NCBI GenBank assembly: GCA_016712885.1
Contig: JADJQF010000011.1
Location: 186,001-250,000 of the forward strand
DNA from: Candidatus Flexicrinis proximus
Lineage (GTDB): Bacteria > Chloroflexota > Anaerolineae > Aggregatilineales > Phototrophicaceae
Length of the DNA: 64,000 nucleotides
Direction: 5' to 3'
Shown here: positions 50,096 to 57,743 of the stretch, in pieces
How positions within the stretch are numbered: position 1 is the first letter of the stretch
Layout: each line of letters begins with the position of its first letter
Program-made: the position numbers and the translations under genes
Notes under the pieces: generated by a model
The model's input: the letters and a program-made list of their open reading frames with translations, nothing else
What the model was told of the DNA's origin: nothing
The model's database searches: none

Positions 50096-50195
50096 TCAAA
50101 AGTGCGTTACAGGCTCTGGAAAACGGGGTTTGGCGAGGATGCTGCTATATAATCCGCATATGAAAGCAGGTGGAACGTTATTGAGGAGTGGAAAA

Positions 50196-53100
50196 ATGAA
50201 GTCCGTGTGGAAAGCCTTAGGACTATTCGGGATTTTCGCGGTGCTGGTGGTCGGCGGCGTGGTGGCACAGGAGAACAAGGACGGGTTTCCTGAGCCGGAA
50301 CTGGTGACGCTGCCAGGGACGTTCCAGGATGCGATCGGGTGCCCCGGCGAGTGGCAGCCGGAGTGCGAGGCGGCAGCGCTGACGAAGAACGTGGACAGCG
50401 GAGTGTGGGAAGGGTCGTTCGACATCCCGGCCGGAAACTACGAATATAAGGTCGCGCTGGATGGCGCGTGGGAGCGGAATTACGGAGCGGGCGGCGAGCC
50501 GAACGGGCCGAACTTCGCCCTGAGTCTCAGCGAGGATATGCTGGTGGCGTTTACGTACGACCACGTGACGGGTCTGGTGACGGACAGCGTCAACGGAGCG
50601 CTTGAGGTTCCGGACGAACCCGCACAGACGGCAGTGGTGATCCCGACGATGGTCAATGTTCCCGGGACGATCCAGCCGCAGTTAGGATGCCCTGGCGAGT
50701 GGCAGCCGGAATGCGAAGCCAGCGCGCTGACGTATGTCGAGGCGTTCGGGATCTTCGAGCGCACGCATCAGATCACGGCCGGCAGCTACGAATACAAGGT
50801 GGCAATCGATGGCGGCTGGGGTGAGAACTACGGCGGTACGGCCGATGCGGGCGGCGCAAATATCGCGCTGAACCTGTCAGAAGATACGGCAGTTACGTTT
50901 ATCTATTCGCCTGAGACGCACTGGATTATGGACGATGTGCGGCATCAGATCGTGACGGCGCCGGGGAGCTACCAGGACGAACTGGGCTGCCCGAGCGACT
51001 GGGCGGCGGATTGTATGCTGTCGTGGCTGCAGGACGTGGATGGCGACGGCATTTACAGCTTGTCGACGAACGCCCTGCCGGCCGGGGATTACGAGGCACA
51101 GGCTGCGGTCGGGCGCGCAGTCGGCGAGGGCGCCGAAAAGATCAATTTCAACGTACCGGCGGACGGCGAGACGATCAGCTTCACGTACGACTCTGGCCTG
51201 GGCGTGATGGTGATTTCGGCGGGCGGCGCCAGTATCTCCGCCGGGAACCTGAAGGAACGCCGGGCGCACTGGGTATCTGCGGACACGATCGCGTGGGATG
51301 TTGAGGCCGATAGCGACCTGAGCTATAAGCTGCTCTACAGCCCAGACGCAGAGATCGAACTGACGCTATTTGGACTCGGCGGCAACTTCGAGATGTACGA
51401 TCTGAGCGTGAGCGCAGCAGGACTGCCGGAAAGCGCGGCGGCCAAGTTCCCGCACCTGGCGAGTTACTCGGCGTTTACGTTGGGCGCGGACGCGCTGGCG
51501 GAAACGGCGGACATCCTGCGCGGGCAGTTTGCGATTGCGGTGTTCAACGGCGACGCACTGGCCGACATCAGCGGACTGCAAATCGCCGGTGTGCTGGATG
51601 ACCTGTACACATACGACGGACCGCTTGGGGTGACTTTCGCAGATGGCGTGCCGACGCTCACGGTCTGGGCACCGACGGCACAGACGGTTTCCCTGAACCT
51701 GTTCACGGATGCGTCGGCAGGCACGGAACCATCGGTAGTCGAGATGGCGCGTGACGATGTGTCAGGCACCTGGAGCGTGACGGGCGAGGCCGGGTGGACC
51801 GGGCAGTACTATACTTACAATGTTCGGGTGTTCGCGCCCAGCGAGATGGCAATGGTCGACAATCAGGTTACGGACCCGTACTCGGTCAACCTGTCGCAAA
51901 ACAGCCGGCATAGCCAGATCGTGGACCTGAACAGCGCCGAACTGATGCCAGATGGGTGGCTGACGCTGGAAAAGCCGGAGTACGGCGATGCGTTCGAGGA
52001 CATCACGGTTTACGAACTGCATATCCGCGACTTCAGCGTGTTTGACGAGAGCGTGCCGCAAGACCTGCGCGGCACCTACGGCGCGTTCACGGTCAGCGAC
52101 AGCAACGGGATGCTGCACCTCGGCGCGTTGGCGGACGCGGGACTGACGCACCTGCAACTGCTGCCCAGCTTTGACCTGGCCACGATCAACGAGAACCGCG
52201 CGCGGCACTTCGAACCGGACACCGCGCTGCTGGCCTCACTGCCGGCGGACAGTGACCAACAGCAGGCGGAATTGGAGCCGATCCGCGATCTGGACGGCTT
52301 CAACTGGGGCTATGATCCCTACCACTACATGACGCCGGAAGGCAGCTACGCGAGCAGCGCGAACGGAACGGCGCGGATAGTCGAATACCGCGCGATGGTA
52401 CAGGCCATCAACCGGGCCGGGCTGCGGGTCGTGCAGGATGTGGTGTTCAACCACACCAATTCGAGCGGACAGGGGACGCGCAGCGTACTGGACAAAGTGG
52501 TGCCCGGCTATTACCACCGGCTGGATGCGTCGGGCAATGTGACACGATCGACGTGCTGCGAGAATACGGCGACCGAACACGCTATGATGCGGCGGCTGAT
52601 GGTCGATACGATCGTGCTGAATGCCGTGCAGTACAAGATTGACGGGTTCCGGTTCGATCTGATGGGACATCATATGCTGGCCGATATGGTGGCCGTGCGT
52701 GAGGCGCTGGACAGCCTGACGATTGAGAAGGACGGCGTGGACGGTTCACAGGTTTATATCTACGGCGAAGGCTGGAATTTTGGTGAAGTCGCCGACAACG
52801 TACGCGGCGTAAATGCGACTCAGCTCAATATCGGCGGAACCGGTATTGGTGTATTTAACGACCGCCTGCGCGACGCGGTACGCGGCGGCAGCCCGTTTGG
52901 CGACCGCGACCTGCAGGGGCTGGGCAACGGCATCTATACCGACCCGAACGGCATCAACGACCTGAACGCCGATCTTGAGCGCGCGCTGCTGTTCGCAGAC
53001 CGCGTGAAGGTCGGGCTGGCGGGGAACCTGCGCGACTTCAGGTTTGTCGCTGGCACGGGCGAGGAAGTGACCGGAGCAGACATCGACTATAACGGTGCGC

Positions 53101-53870
53101 CGGCGGGGTATACGCTGGACCCGCAGGAGAACATCGTGTATGTCGATAAGCACGACAACGAAACGCTGTTCGACAATATGCTGTACCGGCTCGCTCCGGG
53201 GACAACAATGGACGAGATCGTCCGGATGCAAATCCTGAGCCAGAGCTTTACGCTGTACGCGCAGGGTGTCCCGTTCATGCAGGCGGGGAGCGATATCCTG
53301 CGCAGCAAGTCGATGGACCGCAACAGCTATAACAGCGGCGACTGGTTCAACCGAATCGACTGGACGTACCAGAGCAATAACTTCGGCGTAGGGCTGCCGC
53401 CGTCGGGCGATAACAGCTCGCAGTGGGACGTGATGCGGCCGATCCTCAACAATCCGGAATACCGGCCGGGCAGCGAGGATATCATCCTGAATATGCTGGC
53501 CTTCCGTGAAATGCTGCAGGTGCGCTACAGCTCACCGCTGTTTCGGCTGCACAGCGCCGAGGAGATTCAGGCGCGAGTGTCGTTCCCGAATTCCGGACCG
53601 GAGCAGATTCCGGGCGTGGTGGTGATGCGGCTTTCGGATATGGTGGGCGAGAACCTGGATCCGGCGTATGCGCAGATCGTAGTGGTTTTCAACGGCGGCG
53701 ACGAAGCGCACAGCTTTACGGATTCGAGCCTGGCGGGAAGCGCCTTCGTCCTGCATCCGACGCTGCAGGCCAGCGTAGACGCGGTGGTGAGCACGGCGAC
53801 CTACGATGCGGCAAGCGGGACGTTCAGCGTGCCGGCGCTGACGGCGGCGGTGTTCGTCCTGCCGGAGTAG
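50196..53870 (+). CDS. Secreted pullulanase (GH13) with three N-terminal X25/CBM-like modules
   Basis: Intact, 1224 residues. Signal peptide MKSVWKALGLFGIFAVLVVG ending at GVVAQ. Two near-identical modules start FQDAIGCPGEWQPECEA and PQLGCPGEWQPECEAS (about 30-120 and 155-245), and a third begins YQDELGCPSDWAADCM; these resemble X25 modules of amylopullulanases. A pullulanase N-terminal domain and catalytic GH13 follow: DVVFNHT (about 750), GFRFDLMGHH with the nucleophile (about 820), YIYGEGW acid/base (about 857), KHDNET (about 984), plus the diagnostic FNWGYDPYHY. No sortase signal. ATG 50196 has GAGGAG nine bases upstream. It debranches alpha-1,6 links of pullulan or starch outside the cell. 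A terminator follows. Confidence 0.92.
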   Translation: MKSVWKALGLFGIFAVLVVGGVVAQENKDGFPEPELVTLPGTFQDAIGCPGEWQPECEAAALTKNVDSGVWEGSFDIPAGNYEYKVALDGAWERNYGAGGEPNGPNFALSLSEDMLVAFTYDHVTGLVTDSVNGALEVPDEPAQTAVVIPTMVNVPGTIQPQLGCPGEWQPECEASALTYVEAFGIFERTHQITAGSYEYKVAIDGGWGENYGGTADAGGANIALNLSEDTAVTFIYSPETHWIMDDVRHQIVTAPGSYQDELGCPSDWAADCMLSWLQDVDGDGIYSLSTNALPAGDYEAQAAVGRAVGEGAEKINFNVPADGETISFTYDSGLGVMVISAGGASISAGNLKERRAHWVSADTIAWDVEADSDLSYKLLYSPDAEIELTLFGLGGNFEMYDLSVSAAGLPESAAAKFPHLASYSAFTLGADALAETADILRGQFAIAVFNGDALADISGLQIAGVLDDLYTYDGPLGVTFADGVPTLTVWAPTAQTVSLNLFTDASAGTEPSVVEMARDDVSGTWSVTGEAGWTGQYYTYNVRVFAPSEMAMVDNQVTDPYSVNLSQNSRHSQIVDLNSAELMPDGWLTLEKPEYGDAFEDITVYELHIRDFSVFDESVPQDLRGTYGAFTVSDSNGMLHLGALADAGLTHLQLLPSFDLATINENRARHFEPDTALLASLPADSDQQQAELEPIRDLDGFNWGYDPYHYMTPEGSYASSANGTARIVEYRAMVQAINRAGLRVVQDVVFNHTNSSGQGTRSVLDKVVPGYYHRLDASGNVTRSTCCENTATEHAMMRRLMVDTIVLNAVQYKIDGFRFDLMGHHMLADMVAVREALDSLTIEKDGVDGSQVYIYGEGWNFGEVADNVRGVNATQLNIGGTGIGVFNDRLRDAVRGGSPFGDRDLQGLGNGIYTDPNGINDLNADLERALLFADRVKVGLAGNLRDFRFVAGTGEEVTGADIDYNGAPAGYTLDPQENIVYVDKHDNETLFDNMLYRLAPGTTMDEIVRMQILSQSFTLYAQGVPFMQAGSDILRSKSMDRNSYNSGDWFNRIDWTYQSNNFGVGLPPSGDNSSQWDVMRPILNNPEYRPGSEDIILNMLAFREMLQVRYSSPLFRLHSAEEIQARVSFPNSGPEQIPGVVVMRLSDMVGENLDPAYAQIVVVFNGGDEAHSFTDSSLAGSAFVLHPTLQASVDAVVSTATYDAASGTFSVPALTAAVFVLPE

Positions 53871-53945
53871 CGGCGCGCGGTTTCGGCGAGACTCTCTGAC
53901 CGGAGTTTGACCGTAGCGGATTGCAGGTGCGGGAAGCTACAAGAA

Positions 53946-53980
53946 GACGCCTGATGCCCTGTGTATCAGGCGTCCTGTTT
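53946..53980 (+). terminator. Rho-independent terminator after pullulanase gene
   Basis: A 10-bp stem (GACGCCTGAT with ATCAGGCGTC) with a nine-base loop, followed by CTGTTTTC. It begins 76 bases after the stop codon. Confidence 0.75.
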
Positions 53981-54011
53981 TCTGCTCTCGGGCGCAGCAG
54001 CATGGGGAAGG

Positions 54012-54029
54012 TTGTGCAATTGAGCACAA
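54012..54029. promoter_or_regulatory. Inverted repeat TTGTGC-N6-GCACAA, possible operator
   Basis: TTGTGCAATTGAGCACAA is a palindrome with an AT-rich centre, about 140 bases before the hybrid kinase start. A TATAAT at 54098-54103 with TTATGA 19 bases upstream could be the promoter; the palindrome would lie about 45 bases upstream of the -35. No matching regulator was identified. Confidence 0.35.
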
Positions 54030-54167
54030 TTCAGCCATACTAGAGATATTCTGCGATTTTGGCCCGTAACGCTTATGAAACGGCTAACGATTGCGGTTAT
54101 AATTACAGCATTACGATTTATCCAGAGCTAAGCGCGTATTGTATGTGTAGGCTCGTGAGTCTTTCCC

Positions 54168-56033
54168 TTGATACATCTCCTTGTTGTTGACGACACCGGA
54201 TCCCAGTATGTCCTGATCCGGCATCAGCTGAGTGCCCTGATGCGCGATGTCGAGTTCAGCTACGCCCGTAATACACAAGAAGCGCTCAAACTGGTGAATT
54301 CGAAGACCTTCGACGTCATGCTGGTGGATTACAGCCTGGGCGACGAGAGCGGAATCGCGCTGATCCGCGACCTTCACGAACGCAAGATCGACACGCCGAT
54401 GATTCTGATGACGGGGCACGGCAACCGCGAGGTCGATCTGCAGGCGATGGAGAGCGGCGCGGTCGATTACATCGACAAGGGAGAACTGCGCGCGGCGACG
54501 CTGGAACGTTCGGTACGGTACGCGCTGCGGTATTACGACAGCCTGCGGAAAGTGCGCGACAGCGAATCTCAGCTGCTGCGGGTGCTGAGTACGACGCCGA
54601 TCGGTGTATTCATCGCAGTCGACGAACAGCTGGTGTTTTCGAATACGACGCTGTGGCAGATCACGGGCTTTGAGGAAGCCGAACTGCCCGATATCCCATT
54701 CGCAACGCTGTTCGGGACGCCGACCGAGGCTATCCTGAAGAAGCTGAACGAAACGTTCGAGCCGATTCGCCTGGAGACGGAGTTCGCGACGCGCGGGGGC
54801 GAACGGCGTTGGTTTGAGATCGTGTGTTCACATATCGATTATGCCGGCCTCGACGGGGTGCTGGGCGCGGTGAGCGACATCACCGAACGCAAGCGCGCGG
54901 CGAAGATCGAACATGAGCAGCGCGTGCTGGCCGAAGCGCTACTGGACGCATCGGCGGCGATCAACAGTACGCTGGAAATTGACCAGGTGTTGAACCGGAT
55001 TCTGGAAGCGGCGCGGAACGTCATCACGCACGATATTGCGACCATCACGCTCGATGAAGAAGGGCACACGCGGGTGGTCAGCTACGTCGGGACCGAGCAT
55101 GAGCGCGAGTTCCGGATGTCAAGCATGACGATCGACGAAACGCCGGAGCTGGCGTGGATGAGCGCGAACCGCAAATCGCTGCTGGTGGCCGACCTGAACA
55201 ATGCCACGATTTCACCGATGGCGAAGGAGAGTGGACTGCGGTCGTATCTGGGGACGCCGCTGGTGGCGGCGAATTCCGTGATCGGATTCATTAATCTCTT
55301 TAGCGTGAAGCCGGAACACTTTACGGTCGACCATGCCCAACGGCTGGAACTGTTCGCGCTGCAGGCTGTTGCCGCGATCCGAAACGCGCAGGACCACGAG
55401 CGTGCCCAGGAACGGGCTGCCGCCGAAGAACGGGAACGGCTGGCGCGCGACCTGCATGATGCCGTGAGCCAGACGCTGTTCTCGGCAAACGTGATGGCGG
55501 AGAGCCTCAAGCGGATGGATCTGGACCGCCCTGCACTCGATCGCGGGCTGGACAAACTGGCGAAAATGACCAAAGGCGCGCTCGCGGAGATGCGGACGCT
55601 GCTGCTTGAACTGCGGACGAATGCGCTGGTCGAGACGGACTTCGGGATGCTGCTCAACCAACTGGTCCGGACGGTTCAGAGCCGGACCGAGACGCAAATT
55701 CAACTGCGGATACAGCCTGACAAAGTTGTGCTGCCGCCCGACGTGCAGATTGGCTTGTACCGGATGACTCAGGAAGCTCTCAACAATATCGTGAAGCACT
55801 CTAAGGCGACTCACGCCATCATCAGCGTCATCAATGATGCCAGCAAGACTGAGGTGCGCGTCGAAGACGATGGGCAAGGTTTTGACATGGCAGCGGTGTC
55901 AGGCGACCACATGGGGCTGGCGATTATGAAGGAACGGGCGCGTAAGGTTGACATCGAGTGCAGGATCGCCAGCGTGCCGGGACGCGGGACACGGTTGAGC
56001 TTCCTTTACCCCAAGGGCGCCCAGAATGAGTGA
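54168..56033 (+). CDS. Hybrid sensor histidine kinase: receiver-PAS-GAF-HisKA_3
   Basis: Intact, 621 residues, soluble. Receiver (about 1-120): LLVVDDTGSQYVLI, phosphoacceptor DVMLVDYSLGDESG. PAS (about 140-245) with VLSTTPIGVFIAVDEQLVFS. GAF (about 265-415): ALLDASAAINSTLEIDQVLN, SLLVADLNNATISP, SYLGTPLVAANSVIGFINLF. NarX-type dimerisation domain ERERLARDLHDAVSQTLFSA (His about 429) and HATPase with MTQEALNNIVKHS and VEDDGQGFD. The TTG start at 54168 begins directly at the receiver; ATG-initiated alternatives are out of frame. The NarL-type regulator overlaps its end, so the two are a pair. Having the receiver first suggests control by another kinase. Confidence 0.88.
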   Translation: MIHLLVVDDTGSQYVLIRHQLSALMRDVEFSYARNTQEALKLVNSKTFDVMLVDYSLGDESGIALIRDLHERKIDTPMILMTGHGNREVDLQAMESGAVDYIDKGELRAATLERSVRYALRYYDSLRKVRDSESQLLRVLSTTPIGVFIAVDEQLVFSNTTLWQITGFEEAELPDIPFATLFGTPTEAILKKLNETFEPIRLETEFATRGGERRWFEIVCSHIDYAGLDGVLGAVSDITERKRAAKIEHEQRVLAEALLDASAAINSTLEIDQVLNRILEAARNVITHDIATITLDEEGHTRVVSYVGTEHEREFRMSSMTIDETPELAWMSANRKSLLVADLNNATISPMAKESGLRSYLGTPLVAANSVIGFINLFSVKPEHFTVDHAQRLELFALQAVAAIRNAQDHERAQERAAAEERERLARDLHDAVSQTLFSANVMAESLKRMDLDRPALDRGLDKLAKMTKGALAEMRTLLLELRTNALVETDFGMLLNQLVRTVQSRTETQIQLRIQPDKVVLPPDVQIGLYRMTQEALNNIVKHSKATHAIISVINDASKTEVRVEDDGQGFDMAAVSGDHMGLAIMKERARKVDIECRIASVPGRGTRLSFLYPKGAQNE

Positions 56034-56664
56034 CACGATTAAAGTGATGATCGTAGATGATCACAGCGTCATCCGGCAGGGGTTCTCGATCTTTCTGCAG
56101 GCGTTCGCGGACCTGGAGTCGGTGGGAGAAGCAGCCAACGGCAAGGAAGCGGTCAGGCTGGTCAAGGAACTCAACCCTGACGTGATTCTGATGGACGTCA
56201 TGATGCCGGAGATGAATGGCATCGAGGCAACGCGCCAGATCACCAAGGAACGACCGAGTACGCGGATCATCATGCTGACGAGCTTCAGCGACGACAAGAA
56301 ACTGGTCAAGGATGCGCTGCAGGCCGGGGCGCTCAGCTACCTTTTCAAGGATACGTCGATCGACGAACTGGCCGACGCGATCCGCAAGACGTACGCGGGA
56401 GAGCGGGTGCTGGCGCCGGACGCAACACAGATGCTGATCCAGATGGTGACAGAGCCACCCGGCCCGAAGTTCAGCTTCACGCCGCGCGAGATGGAAGTCC
56501 TGGATATGCTGCGGCTCGGGCTGAGCAACAAGGAAATCGCGGAGCGGCTGACGGTTTCACGGGCGACCGTCAAGTTTCACATCAGCAGCATCTTCAGCAA
56601 GCTGGGAGCGAACAGCCGGACGCAAGCGGTGTCGATTGCGCATAAGGCCGGTATATTCGACTGA
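56026..56664 (+). CDS. NarL/FixJ-family response regulator
   Basis: Intact, 212 residues. Receiver with VMIVDDHSVIRQGFSIFLQA, phosphoacceptor in DVILMDVMMPEMNGIEATR (about residue 55), MLTSFSDD, FKDTS; LuxR-type helix-turn-helix FTPREMEVLDMLRLGLSNKE and TVKFHISSIFSKLGANSRTQ. It begins eight bases before the stop of the hybrid kinase. The FecR-type protein starts about 95 bases downstream. Confidence 0.92.
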   Translation: MSDTIKVMIVDDHSVIRQGFSIFLQAFADLESVGEAANGKEAVRLVKELNPDVILMDVMMPEMNGIEATRQITKERPSTRIIMLTSFSDDKKLVKDALQAGALSYLFKDTSIDELADAIRKTYAGERVLAPDATQMLIQMVTEPPGPKFSFTPREMEVLDMLRLGLSNKEIAERLTVSRATVKFHISSIFSKLGANSRTQAVSIAHKAGIFD

Positions 56665-56756
56665 GCAGGGAATGAACGTTTCCGGCGGGCCACCGGAGAC
56701 GCTTTTCAGGGTGCAGGTGCGGCGCAGAGCCAGCGCAGCGAAGTCGAACGGATGCC

Positions 56757-57743
56757 ATGATGAAACGAATTCTCGCTTTGTTGTTTCCCCTTATACTGCT
56801 GCTGACATCATTTGCGGCCAACGGGCAGTCCGAGCTGGCCGCGACCCTTGAAGTGCTGGCGCCGGGCGTGACGGTGCAGCGGTTTAATACGGCGAACCCG
56901 ATTGCGATCACGGTCGAGGCCATTGTCGGTGTGGGTGATGTGATACGGACGGATGGGACGGGCCGCGCGCGGATCACGTTCTTCGCAGACGGGACAGACA
57001 CCGAACTGCTGTCCAATACCGAGTACCGCATCACAGAATTTACGGGGGATGACAGCGCGTTCAACCTCACGGTAGAGGTGATCCTGGGACAGACGATCCA
57101 GCGGCTCCAGCGCATCCTCGATTCGAATTCGTCGTACAAGATCCTGACGCCCGGCATGGAACTAGCTGCGCGGGGGACAGTTTTCGCCGTGCGTGTGGAA
57201 GGCGACGGGCGGGCGGCGATGCTGGTGAGCGAAGGGCTGGTGCAGGCGTCCAAAGAAGGGGCGAACGCGGATGTTCCGCCGGAATTTGGTATCCGGTCGG
57301 CGGTGGACACCCCGTTGAGCGATGTGGTGAAGGCCAAGACATTCGATGAACTGGACGCGGCGCTGGATGGCTGTACGGCCAGCATCGAAACGGTGGACGA
57401 TACGCGGCTGAACGTTCGTGTCGGGCCATCGACAAGCGCGCCCCGCGCGGGGACCGTGGCCGCCAGCGAGATTACGCTGGTATATGGCGAAGTTGCAGCG
57501 GCAGGCTGGTACCGGATCGCGTTCCGCGGCGGCTTCGGCTGGATCCTCGCGTCGCAGCTTAAGATCATTGGCGAGTGCGCAGGTCTCCGTGGTTTCGATG
57601 CCGCTCACCTGGAGGACCCCGCGCTTTACGAGTTCGTCGGCGATCCGCTTGAGATCGAGATGAGTCCAACTACCGTACCCGAGGACGAAGAGACCGAGGA
57701 TGAGTCAGAAACCGGCGAGACCAGCCCTAACCGGCTGCCATGA
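56757..57743 (+). CDS. Secreted FecR-domain and SH3b-like protein 1
   Basis: Intact, 328 residues. Signal peptide MMKRILALLFPLILLLTSFA. A FecR-type domain (about 30-160) with VGDVIRTDGTGRARITFFAD, LLSNTEYRITEF, ILTPGMELAARGTVFAVRVE; then an SH3b-like module (about 215-270) with TRLNVRVGPSTSAPRAGTV and GWYRIAFRGGFGWILASQL. The tail is acidic and disordered. It overlaps the CHASE2 kinase start by four bases, suggesting equal production. It probably senses or scaffolds at the membrane's outer face with that kinase. ATG 56760 is an equal alternative start. Confidence 0.85.
   Translation: MMKRILALLFPLILLLTSFAANGQSELAATLEVLAPGVTVQRFNTANPIAITVEAIVGVGDVIRTDGTGRARITFFADGTDTELLSNTEYRITEFTGDDSAFNLTVEVILGQTIQRLQRILDSNSSYKILTPGMELAARGTVFAVRVEGDGRAAMLVSEGLVQASKEGANADVPPEFGIRSAVDTPLSDVVKAKTFDELDAALDGCTASIETVDDTRLNVRVGPSTSAPRAGTVAASEITLVYGEVAAAGWYRIAFRGGFGWILASQLKIIGECAGLRGFDAAHLEDPALYEFVGDPLEIEMSPTTVPEDEETEDESETGETSPNRLP

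Larger units (their letters stand above)
49646..50195. other. Gap without gene holding two repeat elements
   Basis: 550 bases between the ArsR gene and the pullulanase gene, holding the GGGCGCCAT palindrome (49849) and repeat copy G (49974). A TATAAT at 50148-50153 lies 43 bases before the pullulanase start as a possible -10; no proper -35 is seen. An open frame continues through the region but is not coding-like. Confidence 0.6.

Noticed and set aside
49815..50195. 127-codon upstream extension of the pullulanase frame
   Set aside because: It would translate a palindrome and a dispersed repeat, lacks a ribosome binding site, and a normal signal peptide with GAGGAG begins at 50196.
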